Below are positions 36,710 to 45,708 of a stretch of 64,000 nt of DNA, piece after piece. Every line of letters starts with the position of its first letter. The stretch's first letter is position 1. A program made the translations under genes and the position numbers. The stretch is from Chitinophaga sp. (GTDB taxonomy: Bacteria > Bacteroidota > Bacteroidia > Chitinophagales > Chitinophagaceae), in contig NZ_JAGHZS010000014.1 in the NCBI RefSeq assembly GCF_017745275.1, forward strand, positions 42,854-106,853, in the 5' to 3' direction. Below the pieces are notes generated by a model, which worked only from the letters and a program-made list of their open reading frames with translations, was not told where the DNA came from and made no database searches.

Positions 36710-37657
36710 ATGAATCTCAATCTTGCCATTGGAGTATTGGTACTATTTATTTATGGTTTTATTCCTACCGCCAATGCTCAGGTTCCCAAACCTCGCTATC
36801 AGCATATTTTCCAGGATGTCCTTTATCAATTACGCTTAGGTGCAGCTACTATGATATTGCAAGCAGACGAATCTGCCACTGGTATTGCGGATATGGATTC
36901 GGTGGATGGTAAGTACCGCATCTTATTTCGTCCATCTTACTTTGACCTCTATCCTGACGTTATATTTATCGGCGCATTATGTCATGAATTAGGCCATGTA
37001 TTTTATCACCATATAGGGCCAACTACTTTGGAGAAGGAAATGGCAGCAGATATATATTGCGGAGAACAAATGCGCAAGCTTTCTTTTCAGCGTGTAGAAG
37101 ATGCCTATGAATTTTTAGTCACTGTTAATGAAGGTACAGAACAATATTCCCCAAAGGAGGAACGAAAAAAATACATAAGCCAAGGATGGCAAAATGCCTG
37201 TCCACAATCCCCGGTGGCTTTCTATACGGCCTATAATCCGGTGGTACAATGGGAATCCTCCGGTGATACTTTGGTAGTGAAGTTGGATGACAGGATTATA
37301 AAAGGTGACTCGCTTTTTACCTATAAATTCGGGATTTTTTATGACAGTAGTAATTTTGCGACCTACCAGCTAGATAAGTTTTCGCGTAAAAATGGTAGTA
37401 AAGGTGCCGGGAGAATGGTAAACAATAAGACTACACTGGTTTACAGAAAAATCGGTCGCCATTCCTTTATACTTTATGAGCGTGGCGAGGAACTACCCAT
37501 ATCCCCCTGTTATTCAGACTTAAATGGATATTATGTGACTGATGGTGACCTAAAGGTTACTTGTTATGATGATAAGACAAAGCAAAACGTAACCTACCTA
37601 TTGCGCAACTATGCCATAGCTGCTAAAGATTTCTTATTCCCTGTTTATAAAAAATAA
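36710..37657 (+). CDS. Exported HELGH zinc metallopeptidase-like protein
   Basis: 315 residues with a signal peptide ending at ANAQ. The zinc motif CHELGHVFYHH has HELGH at 92-96, and a downstream EKEMAAD (Glu108/Glu110) could be the third ligand, as in gluzincins of the M48 type. The C-terminal half is beta-rich. The next gene starts 6 bp later and encodes a lipoprotein, so the two are co-expressed and probably act in the periplasm or at the surface. The substrate is unknown. Confidence 0.7.
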   Translation: MNLNLAIGVLVLFIYGFIPTANAQVPKPRYQHIFQDVLYQLRLGAATMILQADESATGIADMDSVDGKYRILFRPSYFDLYPDVIFIGALCHELGHVFYHHIGPTTLEKEMAADIYCGEQMRKLSFQRVEDAYEFLVTVNEGTEQYSPKEERKKYISQGWQNACPQSPVAFYTAYNPVVQWESSGDTLVVKLDDRIIKGDSLFTYKFGIFYDSSNFATYQLDKFSRKNGSKGAGRMVNNKTTLVYRKIGRHSFILYERGEELPISPCYSDLNGYYVTDGDLKVTCYDDKTKQNVTYLLRNYAIAAKDFLFPVYKK

Positions 37658-37662
37658 ATCTC

Positions 37663-38316
37663 ATGAAAAAAGTTACACTTCTATTTTTACTGTTCTCATT
37701 TATTTTTGCTGATTGTAAAGCACGTATTGATGTGGAGTCCCACCAAAAGATCTTGGATATTATGTCTGCTGCGAGAAATTCTGCCGCTACCGTCCAACGG
37801 GAGGCCCACAAAGCGAAATGGCCGGATTCCGTAAAAACTGAGATAGCACTGCTTTATTTTGATGTCAAGGAGGCCGCCAATCACCTGGCCGATGATTACA
37901 ACAACATGATACTGCTCAATACGACTGGAAAAAGTAAGGAACAATTACAGGCATTATTAACTACATTACAGGATGCCAATAATAAGATGGTGGTATATTT
38001 CAGAGCCAACTATAAGCATTATGGCAGTGCTTCCAGTGTCGGCGTCACCACGGAGATAATCGACCTTGTTTTTAGCGGTCTTACCAAGCTATGGGATTGG
38101 GTAGCCAAAATTAAAAAGGATAAAAAGGAAGCATATATCAAAATGGTGAATGATCAACGGATCACCGCAGACTTTGACGGCACCACTGCCGAAGCTTCTA
38201 AAAGTCCGAAGGCTGCAGATCCCGGTGGCAGTATACAAGGTAGTAAAGCAAAGGATACTGCAACACAGCAAAAGGCAGATACGGCAGATAAAGCAAAAAA
38301 AACAAGGGGTAATTAG
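37663..38316 (+). CDS. Small lipoprotein, partner of the HELGH protein
   Basis: 217 residues. The signal ends in IFADC (lipobox, Cys19) then KARID. The body is helical with a hydrophobic-poor middle and a Lys/Ala/Asp-rich tail from about residue 178 (AKDTATQQKADTADKAKK) that is probably disordered. No known family is recognised. It starts 6 bp after the metallopeptidase gene. Confidence 0.65.
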   Translation: MKKVTLLFLLFSFIFADCKARIDVESHQKILDIMSAARNSAATVQREAHKAKWPDSVKTEIALLYFDVKEAANHLADDYNNMILLNTTGKSKEQLQALLTTLQDANNKMVVYFRANYKHYGSASSVGVTTEIIDLVFSGLTKLWDWVAKIKKDKKEAYIKMVNDQRITADFDGTTAEASKSPKAADPGGSIQGSKAKDTATQQKADTADKAKKTRGN

Positions 38317-38380
38317 CTTTATAATAAAAATATGGCCGTTCGTAAAGGCCAGTGGTAGCATCCATTGGCATTCTCTTTGA

Positions 38381-39130
38381 AATACTAAATCTATTAATTG
38401 CGTTTTTATTAGGAACATCTTCCACAGCAAGTATGGCAGCAATGTTGATTTTGCCGGATATATTGACAAGTTTTATACCCATGAGGTATTTCAATTCGAT
38501 ATACGTTCTTTGATTGCACCGATCGTTTTTGACGTCGCTTCAGAATTTCAAATAGGAAATAAGGAATTAAAAAGAAAACTCACCGAAGCTAACGACCAGT
38601 TACTACATTATCTGGCACGAGCCTTATTTAATAGAAATCTGATTAATCTGCGTTCCTTTCTAAAATTCTATCAACAAAGGGAGCAAATCCAATTTCGCGT
38701 AGTCGAAGTAAACGGGACACTATTGGATCCTACACATCATACCGTATTATGGCAATTAGTATTACTAAAACAAATCTTAGGGGACCGGACAACACTAATA
38801 AAGGCAATATCGGGGCTTAGCCTGGGTGATCTTATAGACGATCGTTTCGACACGAAAAAAGTCACTGGCCAGCTGTTATACTGCCTCACATTCACTGATC
38901 ATCATTTCTCCAAACGCGAAGCCCTAACCTATAACCTGGATGAAAATACTACTTTCCTCTTTGATACTCCAAGCCAAGGCTTTCGAGTAGATAAGCTCGC
39001 ATATCTGAGTGCGGATCCGAGTGGAGCTGACAAGGGAGATCCTATTTATGAAAAGATTGCGTATCATAAGCACATTATACCATTACTTAATAAATTGGTA
39101 ATCTGGATGAGCGATATAAATCTGTTATGA
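38381..39130 (+). pseudogene. 5'-truncated KAP-family P-loop NTPase
   Basis: The frame is open from just after a TGA at 38378 with no ATG near the beginning; a TTG at 38510 is the first plausible start codon. The translation begins inside a family-like segment (SKYGSNVDFAGYIDKFYTHEVFQF), which fits the YG-x-GYIxKFx segment downstream of Walker B in KAP NTPases. The Walker A and B parts are absent upstream. It is therefore the surviving C-terminal part of a membrane-associated ATPase gene, cut when island segments joined. Confidence 0.55.
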
Positions 39131-39414
39131 TATAACACTATACATATATGCCTTTACCGTCGCATTTAGATTACCAATTTCCCCTTGAAGGGAAAGGGTA
39201 TCAACTATGCAGTCTGCCAAATTCTGGATATTCCCCAGCAATTATTTGCTTCGCGATAGTGTACGGTATATCCGGGTGACCCAGCTGAGGCAGAAAAGTG
39301 TTTCTTTTTTATGTAAATACTTCCACATTATTATTCCCTGGATACCAGGTACCCATCAATTTCTCGAATAAAAAGTGAAGTTGAGTTTTCTATTATGCTA
39401 CCAGGTGCTCCTGT
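39131..39414. other. Gap without convincing gene
   Basis: About 280 bases between convergent genes. A 43-codon frame starting at ATG 39148 is possible but has no support. No clear terminator hairpin is seen. Confidence 0.4.
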
Positions 39415-41475
39415 TTATAAAACCAAATTCAGCTTATCAAATAGGACCTTATTGCGTTGTTTAGCATCTTTGATAACCTTTTCGAAAGGTAGCACTTCGA
39501 CATACGCACGATAATCATCAGTATCGTAAAAACGGAAAGAACCCATTCCATCCGGAGTTGGTTTAAATATCTCCTCTTTGAGGATATGTTGTAAAGTATT
39601 TGTTATATCAGCAACGATATAGCAGTAAAAAGGTGTATGTTGGCGAACCTCTATAGTTCTACCATTTCGTTTAATTTTGCCATCGATGATTTCTCGGATA
39701 TAACGTCGCACTTGGAAAACAGGATCTTTTTGGGGATCTCCATATACGTAATCATTTCTGCCGGGTTTCTTAAATTCTACAATGGTAAATGATTCAAAGG
39801 GCGTCTTATTCTCAGCATACAAAGCCGCATTATGATATACTTCATCCTTTCTTATAATAAGATCCATTCGATCTGCGGAGTTAGACTGCAGATCGTCGAT
39901 TTGCTTGAACAGTTTATCTGATGCCAACAAGGAATTGAAAGTTAGCCGCTCATCTAGTAACCAAAGGTTCTGTTTATCAGCGGTTACAGTTCGCCCCGTC
40001 TCCCGAATAGGGAAAAATAGGCTATGAATGATGTCTTCGTCTGTGAACTTGTTTTTCTCGTTCCATTGTATTAGGTCTTCTAGTAAGTCGATCACCGATC
40101 TCCTGTGAACGATATAACGTGCTAACTCAGATTGCCCTATTTCATTGAACTCTGCTACAAATTTCTCATAGAGTTTTTTGTATTGTTCCAATGATGTAAT
40201 ATCTTTTTTCTTACTGATGATCTCCAATCCTGATCGCTTCACTTTTGCCTTCCAATCAGATTCAATCTCATACAAGGCGATGTCCAATTCTTGAGTATTC
40301 AGACCTGCAGGTAACTTTTCTACGGCCTCTCGATTATAATTGATAACAGTTGTATAATTTGGAAGCTCTTTCCTGATAATCGGCAAATAGCCCTCCATTT
40401 TCTCTTTCCTCACCTTTGTCAAAAATTCTTTAAGCAACTCCTCAATCGTTTCTACTGCCTTGGTTCTAATTTTAGCCAACGATATTTCTCCTATATCTAT
40501 CCCATCCTCATTATCCTCCAGGATAAAGTTAAATCCAGTTCGCTCTTCGTTCACGCTATTACTTAAAAAATCACTTACAACAAATGCCTGGAAATAATAA
40601 GACTCTCTCACATTTGCGTCAACAACAGGAGTTCTAAGATCAACAATTATTCGAGAAAGCCCTTCATCTCTAACGCTCCGCTCATTACCGCAATAATGGA
40701 TTTTATGACTTTTCGCCTTCCGGCTTTTGGAAATAAAAATATCAAAAGGGGTTTCCTGAACGTAAAAAGCTTGAGACATGATTTCATTAGAGAACTCATC
40801 GTTGAAAAGTGTGGCCAGGTCAATCCGCTGTGAATTTTGGTTCCTTATTACGATTCTAGGTTGTTTTTGTTGAATAAAGTACAGCTGAAAATGTGCCACA
40901 ATCTCCCGAGCAATTTCGTCTAGCGATAAAGGCACATGTTTCTGAAAATCGTCTTCGTATCTAAATAGTGTTATAATCGTTCCTGATGTATCGAACGACG
41001 TTTCTACCTCCTCCTTATGATTTTCAAACCCTTCTTTGGTTTTTTTATATTCAAAACTTCTGTACTTAAGTTCTCCATTCTCCCTATATGCGCTTTCTAC
41101 TAACAATTTATTAAAAGCCTTTAAACACACCAGCCTTCCCACTCCCTTGCCTCCTATTCTTGCTTTATATTCGCTATCAACCTCTTTAAATGAACTAAAG
41201 TTCTCCCTATTCAAACCAATGCCATTATCTCGAACCCTAAAAGAATGAATAGGGTAATTATTGATGTTATCAAGGCTAGCTAGTGTACTGTTGTCTCCAT
41301 TGCGAAGCACGGTAATATTTATGGTCCCTTCGAACTGGTCATTCACCTTATCCAATCGCTCCTCGATCGCGTGAATTGCATTACTGATAACTTCAAATAA
41401 TGGAAGCAGTGGCTTGGTTTTGGGCAAATGAATCTTATTGACCCTATTCTTTAAATTTGTTAAGCTTTTTTCCAT
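39415..41475 (-). CDS. GHKL ATPase fused to a nuclease-like domain
   Basis: 686 residues, soluble. The N-terminal 200 residues are a GHKL (Hsp90/MutL/histidine kinase-like) ATPase: N-box LFEVISNAIHAIEE, G1 box VRDNGIGLN, G2 region RIGGKGVGRL, and TSGTIITLF. A transducer-like part and a helical middle follow. Near 537-570 the pattern MDLIIRK ... FTIVEFKKPG gives D and E-x-K residues (Glu567, Lys569) typical of PD-(D/E)xK nucleases. ATPase-plus-nuclease proteins are common in defence islands. I cannot match it to a named system. It stands alone, convergent with the truncated KAP gene and divergent from the recombinase. Confidence 0.78.
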   Translation of the reverse strand: MEKSLTNLKNRVNKIHLPKTKPLLPLFEVISNAIHAIEERLDKVNDQFEGTINITVLRNGDNSTLASLDNINNYPIHSFRVRDNGIGLNRENFSSFKEVDSEYKARIGGKGVGRLVCLKAFNKLLVESAYRENGELKYRSFEYKKTKEGFENHKEEVETSFDTSGTIITLFRYEDDFQKHVPLSLDEIAREIVAHFQLYFIQQKQPRIVIRNQNSQRIDLATLFNDEFSNEIMSQAFYVQETPFDIFISKSRKAKSHKIHYCGNERSVRDEGLSRIIVDLRTPVVDANVRESYYFQAFVVSDFLSNSVNEERTGFNFILEDNEDGIDIGEISLAKIRTKAVETIEELLKEFLTKVRKEKMEGYLPIIRKELPNYTTVINYNREAVEKLPAGLNTQELDIALYEIESDWKAKVKRSGLEIISKKKDITSLEQYKKLYEKFVAEFNEIGQSELARYIVHRRSVIDLLEDLIQWNEKNKFTDEDIIHSLFFPIRETGRTVTADKQNLWLLDERLTFNSLLASDKLFKQIDDLQSNSADRMDLIIRKDEVYHNAALYAENKTPFESFTIVEFKKPGRNDYVYGDPQKDPVFQVRRYIREIIDGKIKRNGRTIEVRQHTPFYCYIVADITNTLQHILKEEIFKPTPDGMGSFRFYDTDDYRAYVEVLPFEKVIKDAKQRNKVLFDKLNLVL

Positions 41476-41772
41476 ACTAACAATTGGGGAATATTGTTTT
41501 CAATGTACCAAGAAATTCAATATTTTACTTAACTTTTTTCATGATGCCAATTGGAGTAAAAAACGTATAATATACCTCTTATTAGATATGGCCTTGAATT
41601 TGCGAATTATTTTCTAACGACTCGGGCCAACCTCCCTCCGGCTAAACTCTATGGGAAGTTATGGCGACCAGATTCCATCACTTCATATTTTTTACAATTC
41701 TATTCATAAATAATTTGCACTCTGCTCTTGTGGATTTCCCACCTTTCTTCGCCTATTTAAATTTTTTTTCAG
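41476..41772. other. Intergenic region before recombinase
   Basis: About 300 A/T-rich bases between divergent genes. It should hold promoters for both the GHKL gene and the recombinase; no consensus site is clear. Confidence 0.4.
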
Positions 41773-43455
41773 ATGAGCAATTCTATCAAATTCGCAGACC
41801 TCTATATCCGGGTCAGTACCGAAGAACAAGCAAACAAAGGCTTCTCACAACGCTACCAAGAAGAAGTACTAAGAAGATACTGCGAAGCAAATAGTATTCA
41901 TGTGAAATCTGTTATTTATGAAGATTTCTCTGCAAAAACCTTCAATCGTCCCCAATGGATGATATTATTTAACTCCTACAAGAAAACCAAAGTCAATCGC
42001 CCAAAATTGCTTCTCTTCACAAAGTGGGACCGATTTAGCAGGAATACGGCCGAAGCATATGAAACAATTCGGACACTCCAAGTATGGGGCATACAACCAA
42101 TTGCCGTAGAACAGCCGTTAGACATCACTGTTCCGGAGAATCAAATGACTTTGGCATTTTATCTCACCATTCCAGAAGTTGAAAATGCGCGCCGCAGTTT
42201 AAATATTAAACAAGGAATAAGAAGAGCTAAAAAAGAAGGCCGCTGCCCTGGACTTGCTCCGATTGGTTACGTAAATAAGACTACAGAAGCAGGTGTGAAA
42301 TATATCGCACCGGTAGAACCTTATGCGAGTATTATGAGAACTGCTTTCGAGCAGATTGCCTCAAAGACACATAACATTGCACAGGCATATATACATGCTA
42401 TTGAAAATGGATTTCCGAATAGTAAAAGCTGTTTTTGGAGGGCAATTCGCAATCCTTTGTACTGTAGCAAAGTATTTATACCTGCAACGACCTATGAAGG
42501 TGAACAGTATATTCAAGCTATACATAAACCTATTGTATCAGAATCTCTTTTTTTCAAAGTCCAACAGACAATAAACAAAAAAAGACAGAAGCTAACTAAA
42601 CGATCCGGTATTGAACATCTCTTTCCCTTAAGGGGATTCCTAATTTGTAAAAATTGTGGAAGAGTATTGACAGGCAGTAGATCTATTGGTCGATGCAAAA
42701 AATGCTATTATTATTATCACTGCCACTCCCATTGCAAATGTCATCTAAGAACCGAAAAAATACACCAGCTTTTTATTGAGGAATTGAAATCCTTTAAACT
42801 CTCCGAATGTTACTTTCCAGTTTGCCACAAAATATTGAAACGAATATTAACTGAAGCTTCAGAGCTAAAAGTCAAAACTACTCATCAATTGAATAACAGG
42901 GTCATTGAACTCAATAATAAAATAAACAAGGCGCGCGAATTACTTTTACAAGGCGACATCGACGGCACCGACTTCAAGAAGATTAAGACAGATTGTGAGG
43001 TACAGATAACTATCCTGTCTGAGAAGCTTAATACGATGTATCTTGCCTCAAGACAGCTTTCAAAAGATGTGAACACCTGCTTATCGTTATTTTCCAAACT
43101 ATACCAGGTATACGAAGAAGAAGACATTTATGCTAAACGAAAATTGATGGAGCTCATCTTCACAGAATATCTCATATCTGACGGTACATGCTTTCATACT
43201 ACAACTGTAACTAACGCCATAAAAATCTTGTATAACAAAGAAATCGCTTTTACTGGCGGTTTTCCTTTTAGTCACTCCATAAAAAAGATGAGAAAAAGCG
43301 AATGGGATACACAAATAATCAACCAGGAAGATTGCGATAATCTGAAAAATATAGCGCTATTTCAAGAACAGAAACTCACGGCAAAGGAAGCCAAAGAAGC
43401 TGTTTCATTTATCACAACATTATCAACAATTATAACAGAACACTTAATTAAATAA
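41773..43455 (+). CDS. Large serine recombinase (integrase of the island)
   Basis: 560 residues. Resolvase domain: YIRVSTEEQ with catalytic Ser15, LLFTKWDRFSRN with the catalytic Arg, and AFYLTIPEVENARRS. A recombinase domain follows (from GIRRAKKEGRCPGLAPIGYVNK), then a zinc ribbon (CKNCGRVLTGSRSIGRCKKC, with further Cys/His after it), a coiled coil near 355-430 and a C-terminal tail. Large serine recombinases integrate and excise mobile elements between short att sites. It lies 340 bp from the tmRNA 3' end, facing it, so it is the likely integrase of this island. Confidence 0.93.
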   Translation: MSNSIKFADLYIRVSTEEQANKGFSQRYQEEVLRRYCEANSIHVKSVIYEDFSAKTFNRPQWMILFNSYKKTKVNRPKLLLFTKWDRFSRNTAEAYETIRTLQVWGIQPIAVEQPLDITVPENQMTLAFYLTIPEVENARRSLNIKQGIRRAKKEGRCPGLAPIGYVNKTTEAGVKYIAPVEPYASIMRTAFEQIASKTHNIAQAYIHAIENGFPNSKSCFWRAIRNPLYCSKVFIPATTYEGEQYIQAIHKPIVSESLFFKVQQTINKKRQKLTKRSGIEHLFPLRGFLICKNCGRVLTGSRSIGRCKKCYYYYHCHSHCKCHLRTEKIHQLFIEELKSFKLSECYFPVCHKILKRILTEASELKVKTTHQLNNRVIELNNKINKARELLLQGDIDGTDFKKIKTDCEVQITILSEKLNTMYLASRQLSKDVNTCLSLFSKLYQVYEEEDIYAKRKLMELIFTEYLISDGTCFHTTTVTNAIKILYNKEIAFTGGFPFSHSIKKMRKSEWDTQIINQEDCDNLKNIALFQEQKLTAKEAKEAVSFITTLSTIITEHLIK

Positions 43456-43540
43456 ATGACAGTTTTTCACAGCTACGAAATTTTCTAGTGAAAACATCCC
43501 GAATATTTATAGATATAAAAATTAATGACTTAAACATTAA

Positions 43541-43580
43541 GAGTCCTGATATAAGTGTTCGAATCCCGTCACCTTTGGCT
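43541..43580 (+). other. tRNA 3'-end-like fragment
   Basis: GTGTTCGAATCCCGTCACC resembles a tRNA T-arm and acceptor end on the plus strand, but the stem does not pair well and no tRNA body precedes it. It may be a leftover att sequence of an element that once used a tRNA. The rest of 43456-43729 has no gene. Confidence 0.3.
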
Positions 43581-43729
43581 AAATAATTGGAAAATTCCGA
43601 TAAATCAAGGAAGAAAAATCAGGAAAGTATCAGCTTTTTTAGCCTGCAAATAAATGTATAGGGAAAAAGCAGGATGTTCAAATTCACTATAACAGATTGG
43701 GAATAAATAACCTATCCATAAAAATAAAA

Positions 43730-43755
43730 ACAGCAACCACACCTGTGATTGCTGT
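43730..43755 (-). terminator. Terminator of ssrA
   Basis: Stem ACAGCAACCACA / TGTGATTGCTGT with one mismatch and a 2-base loop. On the minus strand it is followed by a T-rich run and lies about 40 bases after the tmRNA 3' end. Confidence 0.7.
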
Positions 43756-43797
43756 CAATTTTCTTCCCAGATAACAAAAAACTGGGATATTTTGATG

Positions 43798-44168
43798 TGG
43801 AGATGGCGGGAATCGAACCCGCGTCCAAACATATTCGCCGAAAGCTTTCTACATGCTTATTTACGCATTGCTTTGTCGGGACCTGGCAGGGGCGTAACGA
43901 ACCAACCCTATCCGTATCCGTTGTAGCTTCAGCATTCACTCACAGAAACCATGAATGCCTATCCCTATGGGTTTATGATTCAGCGGCGGGAGTCGCATAA
44001 GGCGACAACTCCAGGCGGCTATAATGGGTGTCTAATCTCTGATTAGGCAGCCATGGCGTAGTTAGATTCGCCAATTATAGTTTGAATATTCAGATTATCG
44101 TGCTAATTATCCAACGCACGGCATGCTTACACTTTCAAAGATCTATGCTGTCAAAACCAGGCATCCCC
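43798..44168 (-). ncRNA. ssrA: Transfer-messenger RNA (tmRNA)
   Basis: Rescues stalled ribosomes together with SmpB. The 5' end reads GGGGATGCCTGGTTTTGACA and the 3' end GGTTCGATTCCCGCCATCTCCA with an encoded CCA. The seven-base acceptor stem pairs GGGGATG with CATCTCC, including the G-U pair needed for alanine charging. The tag frame lies inside at 44043-44072. About 371 nt, normal for the family. Its 3' end is the presumed insertion site of the genomic island. Confidence 0.96.
44043..44072 (-). other. tmRNA tag reading frame
   Basis: Reads GESNYAMAA then TAA on the minus strand. The -YAMAA end is a variant of the Bacteroidota -YALAA degradation tag recognised by ClpXP-type proteases. Confidence 0.9.
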
Positions 44169-44220
44169 GGTATACTAGCCCACAAAGATACATTTTTTTT
44201 CTCCTGTGTCAAAACAAAAA

Positions 44221-44253
44221 AAATTGCAGCCGGAAAATATCCGGCTGCAATTT
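44221..44253 (-). terminator. Terminator after rseP
   Basis: Perfect 13-bp stem AAATTGCAGCCGG / CCGGCTGCAATTT with a 7-base loop; on the minus strand a T run follows. It lies 30 bases past the rseP stop and also separates it from ssrA. Confidence 0.8.
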
Positions 44254-44282
44254 TCTTTATTACAATAACTTATCTACCGATC

Positions 44283-45623
44283 TCAGGAAAACCACTTGCT
44301 GACACTTCTCCAGATATCCAGCCCGTTTGCAAAAAGGAGCAAACTAAACAGCAACACCATACCTACTATCTGGGCATATTCCAGGAATTTCTCGCTGGGT
44401 TTACGGCCGGTAATGATCTCGTACAACAGGAAGAGTACGTGTCCACCGTCCAATGCCGGAATAGGCAGGATGTTCATAAATGCCAGGATAATGGACAGGA
44501 AAGCCGTCAGCTGCCAGAAGGAAACCCAATCCCAGGCCGGAGGGAACAAGTTGGCGATACTGCCAAATCCTCCCAGGGATTCCGATACTTTTACTTCTTT
44601 GGAAACAAAGATCAAACGGAATTGCCTGATATAATCTACCAGCTTATCCACTCCTTTCTGATAACCTGCCGGGAATGATTCCAGGAAGGTGAAATGTTTG
44701 GTGCTGTAATTAAAAGGAATTTTCGCAAACACGCCTAACTCGCCTTTTGCAGTTAATGTTGCTGCCAAATTCACCGTATCGTTACCGCGAAGTACAGTAA
44801 TGAGCACATTTTCATTCTTATGCTTACGTAGTTCTTTGACAAAGTCACTGTAAAAAGGAGTAGCAACGCCGTTCATCGCTATCAACTGATCTCCTCTCTG
44901 TATTTGCGCTTTCGCTTTAGACGCCGGGCCACCAGGCAGCAGGCTGTCTGCCACAAATGGGAAACGCGGCGCTGCAAAAGGCGCTTTCTGCTTCAGCAAA
45001 GCCCGGATAAAACCAGCAGGTACAGGAACATCCACTTCTTTCCCATCCCTGGTCACCTGGATACTTTTAGCTTCATGTAAAATCACTTCGCTGGGAATAG
45101 ACTCAAAGGACTTTACGGGGCGGTGATCAATGGCAATGATATTGTCGCCATCTTTAATACCGATGCTATGTGCCAGTGAATCTGCTTCTATTCCGTATTT
45201 CACTTCGCTTACCGGCAAATAGCTTTCACCATAGTGCCATAACAGCATCGCATATATGAAGAACGCTAACAGAATATTTACAGTCACGCCGCCAATCATA
45301 ATAATTAATCGCTGCCAGGCTGGTTTGGCGCGGAATTCCCAGGGTTGTGGCGGTTTGGCCATCTGCTCCTTGTCCATGCTTTCATCGATCATACCGGATA
45401 TTTTTACATATCCGCCTAACGGTAACCAACCTACGCCGTATTCGGTTTCTCCCTTCTTAATCTTAAAAAGAGAGAACCATGGATCAAAGAACAAATAGAA
45501 TTTTTCTACCCTGGTTTTAAATAGTTTGGCGGGGATAAAGTGGCCCAACTCATGTAACACCACCAAAATAGAAAGTGACAGTATTAACTGCCCTGCTTTC
45601 ACCAATATTTCCTCTGTAGTCAT
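44283..45623 (-). CDS. rseP: Site-2 protease RseP (RIP zinc metalloprotease)
   Basis: 446 residues, inner membrane. The zinc site VVLHELGHF (HELGH at 24-28) lies in the first membrane helix and the second motif ALDGGHVLF near 390 contributes the Asp ligand. Two PDZ-like regions occupy the middle (IKDGDNIIAIDHRPV and IQRGDQLIAMNG). It cuts anti-sigma factors and signal peptide remnants in the membrane. It is 85 bp downstream of dxr, a common gene order. Confidence 0.95.
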   Translation of the reverse strand: MTTEEILVKAGQLILSLSILVVLHELGHFIPAKLFKTRVEKFYLFFDPWFSLFKIKKGETEYGVGWLPLGGYVKISGMIDESMDKEQMAKPPQPWEFRAKPAWQRLIIMIGGVTVNILLAFFIYAMLLWHYGESYLPVSEVKYGIEADSLAHSIGIKDGDNIIAIDHRPVKSFESIPSEVILHEAKSIQVTRDGKEVDVPVPAGFIRALLKQKAPFAAPRFPFVADSLLPGGPASKAKAQIQRGDQLIAMNGVATPFYSDFVKELRKHKNENVLITVLRGNDTVNLAATLTAKGELGVFAKIPFNYSTKHFTFLESFPAGYQKGVDKLVDYIRQFRLIFVSKEVKVSESLGGFGSIANLFPPAWDWVSFWQLTAFLSIILAFMNILPIPALDGGHVLFLLYEIITGRKPSEKFLEYAQIVGMVLLFSLLLFANGLDIWRSVSKWFS

Positions 45624-45708
45624 TTAGTTGTTTCTGCTTTAATCTGCCCAATATATTAGTTTTAATACATATTCAGGCAAAACTCTTTGTTAATTTTTAC
45701 CGGCAATT

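Noticed and set aside
38510..39130. Intact short gene from TTG 38510
   Set aside because: The frame continues upstream with family-like sequence to 38381 without a proper start, so a truncated gene explains it better.
43749..44000. Protein-like reading frame over the tmRNA gene
   Set aside because: It lies wholly within ssrA and has no coding character beyond that RNA.
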